This document shows positions 44,916 through 56,009 of a stretch of DNA of 64,000 bases, piece after piece (the first letter of the stretch is position 1; each line of letters starts with the position of its first letter). The notes beneath the pieces were generated by a model, which had not been told where the DNA came from, ran no database searches, and saw only the letters and a program-made list of their open reading frames with translations. The translations under genes and the position numbers were made by a program. The DNA is from Saccopteryx bilineata (lineage: Eukaryota; Chordata; Mammalia; Chiroptera; Emballonuridae), in the NCBI RefSeq assembly GCF_036850765.1, contig NC_089491.1, positions 94,396,740-94,460,739 on the forward strand, read 5' to 3'.

Positions 44916-45728
44916 GAATGTGTTTTTAATCCAATTGTATTGTTCAGTGTTAAGTGATGAAAAATGCTATAAATTAAATTCTGCCCTTTAGCCTTCAAGT
45001 CTTATTTTATTTACACTTAACTTTTACTCACTTTCAGAATCAGATTCTTCAATATCACACTTCTTTTTGAGAAATCTATCCATTTTATCTGGCTGTATTT
45101 ATCTAAAAATAATATAATGATGTGTTAATAATAAATATAATAATGATGTGTTTAAAAAGAGCAGTATTTCCATAATGAAATGGTATAATAGAGTAACTAT
45201 ATTTATTTTTATATCTCAGCACATGCTGTGAACCAGTGCAGCTAGTAATTTCAGGTCCCAATTGGGAACAGTGTGGAATTAAGAAAATATTCAGAATTAA
45301 GAAAATATGGGGTCAGGAGGGCTCTGCAATTACTGCTGGCAAGAACAAAGCTTGCCCAAAAACTGCATCTTGCTTTATTTATAGGGCAAAGTGAGGCCAT
45401 TAGCAAATCTTAACTTTACACCAAACAAAGGATAGAAGAAACTTGCTTCCAGTCTTTCCAGAGAACATGGAGGGTAGTATAAAAAATCCAGCACCACAGC
45501 TTAACAGCATTTTGCAACCTAATCAGGCAAGTGAGGTTGGGGAATTAGGCAGAATGTCAGCTTACAGCCAATTCCCTACACCTCTGTCCCCCAAAAATCC
45601 AAACTCCAAAAACCCTGTTGGTTTTTTGGTCCCTAACAGGCACATGTTTCTCTGGAATACCATAGGGTGCACCTGGAAATCTTTTAGGGTGCACCAGTGT
45701 GCCCTGGTGCACACTTTGAAAACCACTG

Positions 45729-45736
45729 CACTAGAC
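45729..45736. repeat. 8 bp target duplication of the hAT insertion, right copy
   Basis: CACTAGAC, identical to 44156-44163; beyond it the L1C 5' UTR resumes. Confidence 0.92.
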
Positions 45737-46379
45737 CCTAGTAGCTCTACTCTGCTGAGGTCAGGGAAAAATCTAGAACAGACTGAGTTCTGTAGCTCTG
45801 TGTCAGGGGCCACTTACACTACCTCCCCCAATGCCTTACCAACATCATCCCCTCACAGGACAACCACTTACTGCTACCTGATGATTCACTGTGAACCTAC
45901 CTCATGCAACATGGGTACCACCAGAGGATCTTTCAGTGACTAAGTGTAACAGACAACCAGCAGGGGGAGGCAGGCAAAGGCAGACCTTGAGGTGCCTTGG
46001 GACTTTTGCTGACCTGCCCTTAAGCCTGGTATTGGTAATAGCTGGCCTTGGTGCACAGCTTGGTCCTTCCCACATCCATTCAGGCTGAGCAAAGGCAACC
46101 ACAAACCATGGGTTGACTGTAGCTTTAAACCGGTAGAACTACTCAGTCAAAGACATCATCTGACATTGGCCTGAATCAGAATCCCTCATAAGAATCCCAG
46201 AACCAACACATACAGTGGTCAGTTTCAGACAACATCAGAGCAGTATCCAATAAGCTTCACAAGAGTCATATCCAAGAGAGAGCTCAGCAGGCATCAAACT
46301 CTGCTGAGGAAAATTCTGCTAAGACAAAGAGAGAATCTTAAAAGCAGAAAGAAAAAGACAGTTCCTACCTCCAAGGAAG

Positions 46380-46612
46380 CTTCCATAAGACTGTCAAGAG
46401 ATTTCTCAACAGAAACATTTAGGCCAGAAGAGATTGGCATAAAATATTGAAAGTAATGAAAAGCAAGAAACTACAATGAAGACTACTTTACCCAGCAAAG
46501 TTATCATTTAAAATTAAATAAGAAATCAAGAGATTCCCAAACAAGCAAAAGCTAAAGGTGTTTCTGATCACCAAAACAGTATTACAAGAAATGTTAGAGA
46601 ACCTGCTTTAAG
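46380..46612 (+). pseudogene. L1C ORF1 C-terminal remnant
   Basis: Nucleotides matching the ORF1 C-terminal domain can be followed (TCAACAGAAACATTTAGGCC, then a segment aligning to LQPRLFYPAKL and LQEMLENLL). The N-terminal coiled coil is missing, so this is a remnant only. Confidence 0.8.
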
Positions 46613-46613
46613 A

Positions 46614-46770
46614 AGAAAAAGGAGGAGGAGGAGGAGGAGGAGGAGAAGAAGAAAGAGGAGAAGGAGAAGAACAAGAAGAAGAAGATGAAGATGGAGAAAA
46701 ACAAGAAGAAAGGAAGAGAAGAAGAAAAAGAAGAGGAGGAGTAATAAGAGGAGGAAGAAGAGGAAAAACA
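46614..46770. repeat. Purine-rich GGA/GAA tract
   Basis: An almost pure AG tract between L1C ORF1 and ORF2 remnants, probably a microsatellite grown from the A-rich inter-ORF region. Minus-strand poly-Ser, poly-Phe and poly-Leu frames here are compositional. Confidence 0.85.
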
Positions 46771-46799
46771 AAACAGAAGACCATAGTTAAAAGAATAAA

Positions 46800-49455
46800 A
46801 TGGTAGTAAATACGTACCTAACAATAATGACTTAAATGCTCCAATCAAAAGACATAGGATAGCTTAATAGATAAGAAAACAAGACTCATATGTATGCTAT
46901 CTACAAGGGACCCATCTCAGGACAAAGCAAACAAACAAAAAATACAAACAGACTAAAAGTAAAAGAATGCAGAAAGATATTTCATAAAAATAAAAAGGAA
47001 AAAGGCTGTAGTAGCAATATTTATATCTGACAAAATAGACTTTAAAACAAAGGCTATAGTGAGAGACAAAAAAAGACACTACATAATGATAAAGAGAGCA
47101 AACCACAAAAGGATATAAACCTTGTAAATATTTCTGTACCCAACATACAAGCACCTAAATATGTAAAGCTAATTTGATGAATATAATGGAAAAGATTGAC
47201 AGTAATACTAGCAAAGTAGGGAATTTTAACACATGTAAATCAATGGTTAAATCTTCCACACAGAAAATCAATAAGAAAACAGTGGTCTTAACCAACACAA
47301 TAAATTAGATGGATTTAATTGATATCTTCAAAGCGTTTCAATCCCAAAGTAGCAGAATATATATACCTTTCAAATGTACATGGAAATTTTTCTAGGATAG
47401 AACCACATGTTAAGACACAAAATAAATCCCAATAAATTTAAGAATATTGAAGTCATCGCAAGCATCTTCTTTGGACATAATGGGATAAAACTAGAAATCA
47501 ATCACGAAGAGAAAAAAAGAAAAACACAGAAACATGGTGACTAAATAACATGTTACTAAACAATGAATGGTTAACAATGAGATCAAAGAGGAAATCAAAA
47601 GTTAAACTTGAAAACAAATAAAAATGAGAACACAAAAACTCAAAGTCTATGGGACACAGCAAAGAGCAGTCCTAAGAGGGAAATTCAAAACATTATGAAC
47701 CTTTCTCAAAAAGCAAGAAAAAAAATCTCAAATAAACCATCTAATTTTATACTTAAAAGTACTTGAAAAATAACAACAAATAAAGTCCAAAGTGAGTAAG
47801 AGGAAGAAAATATTAAAGATAAGAGTAGAAATAAAAGAGAGTTGAGGCCCTGGCCAGTTGGCTCAGTGGTAGAGCATTAGCCCCGCATGTGGAAGTCCTG
47901 GGTTTGATTTCCAGGCACATAGGAGAAGGACCCATCTGCTTCTCCACCCTTCCCCCTCTCCTTTTTCTCTATCTCTCTCTTCCCCTCCTGCAGCCAAGGT
48001 TCCATTGGAGCAAAGTTAGCCCAGGCACTGAGGATGGCTCTATGGCCTCCACCTCAGGAGCTAGAATAGCTCCAGCCGCAATGGAACAATGCCCCAGAAG
48101 GGTAGAGCATTGCCCCCTGGTGGACATGCTGGGTAGATCCTGGTCGAGGGCATGCGGGAGTCTGTCTGACTGCCTTCCTGCTTCTAACTTCGGAAAAATA
48201 CAAAAAAAAAGAAAAGAAAAAAGAAAAGAGAGAGAGAGAGTTGAAATAAATAATAAAAGAGAACAATGAAACCAAGAGCTGGTTGTTTGAAATGATAAAC
48301 AAGATTGACAAACATTTAACTAGACTCATCAAGAAAAAATAGAGAGAGGACCCAAATAAATAAAATAAGAAATAAAAGAGAAGTAACAACTGACACCAAA
48401 GAAATACAAAAGATTATAAGAAAACATTAGAACAACTATATGCAATAAATTGGACAACCTGGACAAAGTGGATAAATTTCTAGAAACATACAATCTTCCA
48501 AAACTGAATCAGGAAGAATCAGAGAATATGGAAAGACAGATTACAACTAATGAAATTAAAACAGTAATTTAAAAAAACTCCAAACAAACAAAAGTCTTAG
48601 ACTGGATGTCTTCATGGGTGAATTTTACCAAGAATTCAAAGAAATAACACCTGTCCTTCTCAAACTGTTCCAAAAAATTCAAGAGGAGGGAAGACTTCCT
48701 AGCTCATCTTATGAGGCCAACAATACTTTAATTCCAAAACCAGATAAAGATACCACAAAGAAAGAAAAATGGGCCAGTATCCTTGATGAACATAGAAGCT
48801 AAAATTCTCAATAAATTATTAGCAAACTGGATCTAGCAATACATTAAAATGATTATACAGCATGATCAAGTGGAATTTATTCTAGGGATGCAAGGTTGGT
48901 ACAACATCCACAAATCAATAAATAAAATACATTACATAGACAAAATAAAGGGTAAAAATCACATGATTATATTAGTAGATGGATAAAAGTATTTGATAAA
49001 ACCCAGCACTCATTTATGGTAAAAGCTCTCAACAAAGTGGTAATAGAGGGAACATACCTCAACATAACAAAGGCCATATACAATAAACTCACAGCCCACA
49101 TCATACTCAATGGGCAAAATAATTGCATATGTTTCCCTTAAAATCAGGAAAAAAACAGGGAGGTCCACTTTCACCACTCTTATTCAACATAGTCCTGAGA
49201 GTCCTAGCCACAGCAATCAGACAAGAAGAAAGAATAAAAGGCATCCAAATTGCAAGGGAAGAAATAAAACTGTCGCTTTTTGCAGATGATATGATATTGT
49301 ATATAGAGAACCCTAAAGATTCCACCAAAAAAACTACTAGAACTGAAAAAGAAATTCAGTAATATAGCAAAATACAAAATAAACATCCAAAAATCAGCTG
49401 CATTCTGATACACCAATAATGAACTATTAGAAAGAGGAACTAAGAAAACAATCAC
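46800..49455 (+). pseudogene. L1C ORF2 remnant
   Basis: Endonuclease-region phrases (AAGCACCTAAATATGTAAAG) and the reverse-transcriptase box [18 protein letters not shown] (near 49274-49330) are recognisable. Frames are broken throughout and a SINE sits at 47846-48233. Sequence stops near 49455 and jumps to the 3' UTR, so the C-terminal third is deleted. Confidence 0.88.
47846..48233 (+). mobile_element. Long tRNA-headed bat SINE in L1C ORF2
   Basis: Begins GGCCCTGGCCAGTTGGCTCA and ends in an AAAAG-rich tail. The target copy AGAGAGTTGA lies at 47836-47845 and 48234-48243, the latter merged with a GA run. L1 ORF2 resumes directly after it. A few bases of the B-box region are deleted. Confidence 0.9.
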
Positions 49456-49639
49456 CATGGAGGAGGAGGGAATTTGAGGTGGGGGAGGTTTTAGGGGTGA
49501 TAAATGGTGATGGACAAAGACTCAACTTAGGTGGCTAAACACACAATACAGTGTACAGAGATGTGTTGTAGAATCGGGCACTCGAAACCTGTTAATTATG
49601 TTAATAAGTGTCACCCTAATAAATTTAATTTTAAAAAAA

Positions 49640-51479
49640 GACTATGTAAAAAATGTAGCATAAACAAAGCTAAAGGAAGAGTGGAATGTGGGTAGGGCAG
49701 GAAACATTATTGATAACAGTATCAAATGGTTAATACAGGCAAGGAGGGTGAAGTATATCAGGTAAGAAGAAAGCTTGTGGTCATAAAGATAAAAACAATT
49801 ATCGGTCCTCTTATATTTCACAGCAACTTGTTAAAACAGCCAAGGAATTATAATCATTCAAGGCTTACTTTTCCCAAATTCAAACCTTAGAAAATATAAT
49901 TCTCACCTTGTGTGCAGTTAGTTTCTAAACAGTACATGATATTCTAAACCTAGCTAATATTTCTTATTCTTCCTAAGTGCATTAACCTCAGTAAGGTTCA
50001 TGAAAAGCAAGTGAAGAATATACGGATTTATAGCTTTCAGAAATACATAATTTCAAATTTATTAATCAAAAGGCTCTCTTTTTTTGTTCTGATAAAACTT
50101 ATAAAAAGAAGGAAAAAAGATTTGTCAAATACCACAGACACCAGGCCATCTCTGAGGGGCAGGGTAACCATCTGCTCAGACCCAAAATAACACTGCCTTC
50201 CCTTCAGAACAGTGGAGTAGGACAGCCTGTTCTGGAAGTATGAAGACTTTCGGCTACAGGTCCTGTCTCAGATGATGGCTTTCCTAGGTAGTTTATATTG
50301 ACAGCTGAATCAGTGATGGCGAATTCTGCTTTAATCATAAAGAGATGATACCCTTTCTTGTTCCTCCCTGCAGCTTTCAAAAACATGGAATGTAAAGCAG
50401 ACTTTTGATATTCTAGACCCCTAAAATGAATGAAAAAATGAAAGACTCTTGGATAAAGCACCAAATTAGTGAATCAAAGTTTACAGAAGACCTTGTGGAA
50501 CTTATAGCTAAGAAGCCATAAGCTTCTAATCCACAATGAGAAAGAGGCAAGATTCCAAAGGAAATTCAATAAGGAAATTTGTCTCAGTAATGTTTTGAGA
50601 AATGATTTTCAAAACACACATACACAATATGTATCTGGAGAATAACTAAAATTCCTTGAGCAAACCTCTACTTACCCTGTTTTTCTATTTAGTATTTTTG
50701 ACCCAGAGAGATAAGGAAAGACCAGAAAGGCACAAAGAATGAAACTGTCTAATTGAAGGATCCTGTGCTCAATTGACGTTTGAAAGTCTGAGTCCTTATT
50801 GGAAGCACAATGTGTCTCTTTATAGCAACACAGCTCCACTTGGGACAACTTTCTTTCTAAATCATCTTGGCAAATGAATTTAACCCAAACAAACACATTT
50901 GCTTGCTATTTTCTTAAACAGATTGTTGGTGTACTTTGGCATTCTGGAATAGTAACCCTCAATATTCTTTCTGTTGTTATTCACAAACTTTGACACTTCC
51001 TGCCAGTAGCATTATAGGTGTAATTCATCAAAGCGTCAGTACCAACATAAAGCCCTCAAACACACCTTGCTTCTGAACCATCCTTGCTGACTTTCTTCTG
51101 TTTTATCCATTCTAGCTAACTTCTAGCTGACAAGCCTAGATTTTTTTTTTCTTTTCTATAATAATTCATCTTCACTACGAAGCTTTTCAAATGCCTCCCA
51201 ACAGCTTTAGGGGCAGAGCTAGTACCTTTCATAAATATTACTGGGATTGTGCATGTACTTCAGGGAGAGAATTTTAACCCAAGAGAATATGAAAGGAAAA
51301 TCAGCTGTATCATTCTGAATGAGTACTGAGTACAAGACAGGATGCATGCAGAAAATGAGCTAGCAATTGAAAGGACAAACAGGTGTTCTATTCGGGCTCT
51401 GCTTCTAAGCAACAGTAAGAATGACACATTTTATTATGTGTTATTGTTACTTATTATTATATCTTCTTTTCTTCAGTAA
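49640..51479. other. Unclassified DNA
   Basis: No gene or repeat recognised on either strand. Confidence 0.5.
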
Positions 51480-51600
51480 ATCATAAACTTCCTGCAAGAA
51501 GCATATCTGTAGTAGTCATAAGGTATTTGACAGATAGGCATTCAGAAGATGTTTTTGAATAAATGAATGAATGAGTGAATAAACAAGTGGATAGATAGGT
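51480..51600 (+). repeat. L2/MIR-type 3' end, probable
   Basis: CATAAACTTCCTGCAAGAAG followed by TTTTTGAATAAATGAATGAATG resembles the common L2 end. It grades into a GGAT/GATA-like imperfect repeat to about 51612. Confidence 0.55.
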
Positions 51601-51612
51601 GGATGGGTGAAT

Positions 51613-52550
51613 AGCTTGTATAATAAAGCTTCTATTATCACATGTCAAAAATAATAATCCCTGGTAAGAAATAGTCCCTAATATCAAGATGAGCAAAATA
51701 ATCCAAGTTTTTTTAAAAGAACTATCACATTATTTGGAGTGTGTATGTATGTGTGTGTTTTTATCCTGCAAAGCCACCTACATAATTTTTGCAGCTGGCT
51801 GTTTTAGAAATTAAAATACCAATGTATTGCAAAAAAGTCTTGACGTTAGTTTTCTTGGCATGTGCTGGAGCCTTCAGAGCATATTTTCAAAGAAATATTG
51901 CCCATAGAAATTAGTGAGACAAAATTATAATAGGAGAAAAAGAAAAAAAATTTTTTTAATGGGTCAAAAAGAATCTATAATATCCTTCTTAAAAAATATA
52001 CTCAAAATTATATAAATTATTGCTCAGAACATTTACATAAGAGCTAGAAGAAGGATATATCCTTTGTGATGAAGAGGTTATGAATTTAAAGTTGTGAAAT
52101 CAGGCTCAGCACTTCTGAGTATTCTAATGAGAATGATATTCTAACAGAGTGCTGGAGTGTTTCTTCTGTTTTATTATTTCAATTTTACTCTCAGCAAGCC
52201 AGCCAAGTGAAGTTGTTGGTCTGCCGTAGTTCTCTATAAACTTACACAGTGATAAGCAACTCTGAGCACTGCATAAAAAGTATGCAAATTCTAGCTTCTG
52301 CCCTAGACATGAACTGTTTCATAGAGAGTTTAAAATACCTCTGATTAATATGTTAAAAGCTTTAGTTAAAAGTGTACAAAATGTCCAAGAGCAGAAGGGT
52401 AATTGCACTAGAGAGATGACAGAAAGAAATGAGACAGTAACAGAGATGAAGAATGGCTTTCATTGTTCATTAGTAGGTCAACACAGCCAAGGAAAAAATA
52501 GGTAGACCTGAAGAAATGTGAATAATAATTACTCAAACAAATCCCAACAA
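51613..52550. other. Unclassified DNA
   Basis: No gene recognised. Old L1 sequence may begin before the point where it becomes readable. Confidence 0.45.
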
Positions 52551-52554
52551 GAAA

Positions 52555-54240
52555 AATAATAGAAATTCTTCTTTAAAAAATGGAACATCTAAGAGCTGTG
52601 GGGCAATCTTCCAAAGGACAAGAAAAATAAAAAGAACCAGAAGAATATAGTTGAAGAAATAAGGGCCATAAGTTTTCAAAACAAATGACAGTCATAAAAC
52701 AACAAACCCAAAAAAGCCCAGATGACAGCAAGCTAGATAAATACAAACAATAATAATAATAATAACTAGGCCTATTATATTCAAACTGCTAAAAGTAAAA
52801 ACTGAAAAATTCTTGAAGACAGCCAGATATAAAAGACACTTTACATACAGAGAAAGAAAGACAAATGTTACAGCAAACCTCTTAGAAACATCCAAGCTAG
52901 AAGACAATGCCATAAAATTTTACACTTGAAACCTATATAATTTTATTAATCAAGGTCACCTCAATAAAGTCAATAGAAATAAATAAATAAAATAATAAAG
53001 TAGTGAAAGAAAAACTGTCAACCCAGAATTCTATATCAGCAAAAATATCACTCAAAAATGAAGGGAAAATAAAAACTTTTCAGACAAAAACTGCAGAAAT
53101 TTATTATCAGCACACCTGCTCTACAAAAAAATGTTAGAAGTTCTTCAAGAAGATATAAAATATCAGAGTGAAAATTGGATCTACCAAAAAGAAACTAGAA
53201 TAAAAGAAATGGAATAAATGAGAGTAAAATTAAATTATTTTTTATTTTTAATTATTCTGAAGTAATACATTCTATGTTTCTAGCATAAAAGTATGACAAA
53301 GCACAAAGAGTGGGAAGAAGGAATTGAGAAATTTAGTTAAAAAGTCTTTATACTACCCATGAAGCAATACAGTATTATTTGAAGATATTATTAGTTAAAT
53401 GTATATGTTGTAAGCTCTAGGTTAACCATTAAAACAAATTTTTAAAGAGATATGAATAGTAGATCAATAGAGGAGATAAATTAGAATTATAAAAATGTTC
53501 TAAGCATAAAAAGGGGGGAAACAACAAACAGATGGAAGAAATGGAAAATAGTTAGAAAAATGATAAATTCTAATTCAGCCATATTAACAATAACATTAAT
53601 TGTGAGTAATTTAATGAAAGTTGTTAAAATACAATAACTTTCAGATTTGTAAAAACAAAATACTAGAATATATTCTATCTGTAAGAACTCTAATCCAAAG
53701 TTAAAGATGTATATATAAATAAGGAAAAATATGGAGAAAGATATACCATGAAAATATTATACAAATAAAAGCTGGAGTAATCATGTTTATATCAGACCAA
53801 GTAAACTTCCAAAAATAATATTGGGGATAAAAAAGACACTGTATAAGAACAGCAGTCCTCCCTGAACAGATAACAATGTATGTATGCACCAAACAACAAA
53901 ACTTTAAATATAAACCCAAAACTAAGGAAATAAAAGAGAAAATTAAATCCACAAATATAGTTTAAAACTTTTATACTCTGCTCAAAATTATTAGAACAAG
54001 ACAAAAAATCATTTAAAATGAAAGAATTGAACAACACTATTCAGCAACTAAACCTAATTAGTATATAGAATACTCCACCCAACAACAACAAACTATACAT
54101 TCCTTTCAAGTACATGTGGAACATACACCAAGATAGAGCATCTTCAGAACCATAAACAAGCTTCAAATTTAGAAGAATAGAAATTATACAAAGCCTTATT
54201 ACTATGAAATGAGAGTGGAAATTTAAGCACCTCCCTTAGT
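52555..54240 (+). mobile_element. Ancient L1 remnant (ORF1 into ORF2)
   Basis: Positions about 52780-53170 follow an ORF1 C-terminal region of an old L1 (ACAGCCAGATATAAAAGACA; AATTCTATATCAGCAAAAAT; CTGCTCTACAAAAAAATGTT). Positions about 53760-54180 follow the ORF2 endonuclease (GCTGGAGTAATCATGTTTAT; CATTCCTTTCAAGTACATGT). All frames are destroyed. A tiny separate L1 3' end lies within it at about 52915-52990. Confidence 0.75.
52915..52990 (+). mobile_element. Very short 5'-truncated L1 3' end
   Basis: TTACACTTGAAACCTATATA, CAAGGTCACCTCAATAAAGT and a TAAA tail match only the last ~60 bp of an L1 3' UTR. They interrupt the surrounding ancient ORF1 remnant. Confidence 0.7.
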
Positions 54241-54319
54241 CTTTGCTAACGGGTAGCAGAGAACCTGTTTTTTGTGTTTGGTTAAAGTAAGGTTGTTATT
54301 TTCAAAAAATTTTGTCTTG

Positions 54320-54700
54320 GCCCTGGCTGGTTGGCTCAGTTGTAGAGCGCCGGCCTGGTGTGCAGAAGTCCCGGGTTCGATTCCCGGCCAGGGCACACAG
54401 AAGAGGCGCCCATCTGCTTCTCCACCCCTCCCCTCTCCTTCCTCTCTGTCTCTCTCTTCCCCTCCTGCAGCGAGGCTCCATTGGAGCAAAGATGGCCTGG
54501 GCACTGAGGATGGCTCCTTGGCCTCTGCCCCAGGCGCTAGAGTGGCTCTGGTCACAACAGAGCGACGCCCCAGAGGGGCAGAGCATCGCCCCCTGATGGG
54601 CATGCTGGGTGGATCCTGGTCGGGCGCATGTGGGAATCTGTCTGACTGTCTCTCCCTCCGTTTCCAGCTTCAGAAAAATACAAAAAAATAAATAAATAAG
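54320..54700 (+). mobile_element. Long tRNA-headed bat SINE, young
   Basis: Begins GCCCTGGCTGGTTGGCTCAG with an intact B box (GGGTTCGATTCCCGG) and ends in AAATACAAAAAAATAAATAAA. The target copy TTTTGTCTTG is perfect at 54310-54319 and 54701-54710. Confidence 0.95.
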
Positions 54701-54710
54701 TTTTGTCTTG

Positions 54711-55239
54711 TTAATTTTCCCTTTTACCAGTTCTTTAGCTAGAAGAGCAGAATTTGGGGAGGGGCTTTTAATCTCTGTCTACTGATATTTTTCAGGTGTA
54801 TGCTTCTCCAGCACCTAATCTAAGACATATAGGAAGTAAAAACGATTCTTAGGGAAGCCTCCACTGTGATATTTCTTGGGTCTTGAAGTCCTAATGAGTC
54901 TGCCTTTTTCTCTCCACCTTTAAGTATTTTTTTTAAGACAAGTATACTATTTTATAATATGAAATATTATATATTGTATTGTATTGTATAAAAAAAAGAA
55001 AAAGACATATATGGAGATTTCTACACTTTAAATTGAACTACTAAAATGTTGACACCATTACACAGTGATAATTTATGTATGTATGACTGCAACCACTAAA
55101 AAAATCTATACAAGGAGACACACTCAAAAACACTATACCTGAGTCAAAATGGAATCAAAATTAAAAATTATAAAATATGTTCAAGTAACTCATTAAAAAG
55201 GAGAGAAAAAAGATTAAAAAACAGAGGGGAAAACAGAAA
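54711..55239. other. Unclassified AT-rich DNA
   Basis: A small TATTG repeat occurs near 54966-54988. No gene or clear element. Confidence 0.45.
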
Positions 55240-55985
55240 GCAATTAGATGGCAGGCTGAAACACCAACATATTAAAAATTACATTAAATGTAAATAGCCT
55301 AAATATATTATTAAAAGACAAGGATTAACAGAAAGATAAAACAAAATTACTCTGTTCTGTGCTATCTAAAAAAAATTACTATAATTACAACTGATTTAAC
55401 ATAAAAAAATAGAAAAAGATATACCAAATATCAATTAAAAAAAGTGCCTAGTTTAATATTGGATAAAGTAATGTTCAGTGCAAAGAAAATTACCAGAGAC
55501 AGGCACTGGCTGCTTGGTTCAGTAGTAGAGAATCTGCCTGGCATGTAGATGTCCCAAGTTGTTTGACTCCTAGTTAGGACACACAGGAGACAAGACCATC
55601 TGCTTCTCCACAACCCCCTCCTCTCTCTCTCTCTCTCTCTTTCTCTCTTTCCCCCCTCCTTCAGCCATGGCTCAATTGGTACCAGCATGTGGTCACCTTT
55701 TCCTTCACCTTATTACCCCCCAGGCACTGAGGATGGCTCCACAGCCTCACCTCCAGTACCAAAAAGAGCTCTATTCAATGCCCTAGATGGGCAAAGTGCC
55801 CCAACACACAAGGTCTTGCCAGTGGATCTCAAACCAGGTATATTTATATTCAGAAGTCTGTCTCTGCCTCCCCAGCTCTCACTTATTTAAAAAAATTTAT
55901 TAAGGAAAAAATTTATCAAGACAAAGAGGTATATTACATAATGATAAAAGCATCAATCCACCAAAGAGACACAGCAATCTTAAAT
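55240..55985 (+). mobile_element. Ancient L1 ORF2 endonuclease remnant, split by a SINE
   Basis: ACATTAAATGTAAATAGCCT, TTAAAAGACAAGGATTAACA and ATTACATAATGATAAAAGCA follow the start of L1 ORF2 with all frames broken. It is interrupted at 55503-55900. Confidence 0.75.
55503..55900 (+). mobile_element. Long tRNA-headed bat SINE, old
   Basis: Diverged head (CACTGGCTGCTTGGTTCAGT), a CTTCTCC/CT-rich middle, then a second tRNA-like start CCATGGCTCAATTGGTACC near 55664. Diverged target copies AAAATTACCAGAGAC (left) and AAAATTTATCAAGAC (right, after the tail) bracket it. Confidence 0.75.
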
Positions 55986-56009
55986 ACACACACACACACA
56001 CACACACAC
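55985..56009. repeat. (CA)n abutting the L1 5' end
   Basis: About twelve CA units directly precede the first base of the lineage B L1. The target site may have contained the repeat, which hides any target duplication. Confidence 0.9.

Larger units (their letters stand above)
44164..45728 (-). mobile_element. hAT DNA transposon, 1565 bp, internally deleted
   Basis: Terminal inverted repeats are CAGTGGTTCTCAAACTTTT (left) and, reverse-complemented from the right, CAGTGGTTTTCAAAGTGTGC. They are bounded by a perfect 8 bp target duplication. The only transposase sequence is a minus-strand C-terminal piece (44508-44915), so the element is a deletion derivative of a longer autonomous hAT. It sits inside the 5' UTR of L1 lineage C and is therefore younger than that L1. 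A (TAGA)n microsatellite lies within it at about 44457-44502. Confidence 0.92.
43261..49639 (+). mobile_element. Old L1, lineage C, near full length with internal losses
   Basis: Begins AAAAGATGGTAGTAGAGAAG, a YY1-like AAGATGG start, with a 5' UTR to about 46330. The C-terminal part of ORF1 follows (46380-46612), then a heavily decayed ORF2 (about 46800-49455) and a 3' UTR ending in GAAACCTGTTAATTATG, AATAAATTT and an A tail. It is interrupted by a hAT transposon (44164-45728) and a SINE (47846-48233). The N-terminal ORF1 and the ORF2 C-terminus are missing. Target duplications were not resolved. Confidence 0.85.

Noticed and set aside
46594..46848. Minus-strand Ser/Phe/Leu-rich frames
   Set aside because: They translate the purine-rich tract inside an old L1 and have no independent support.
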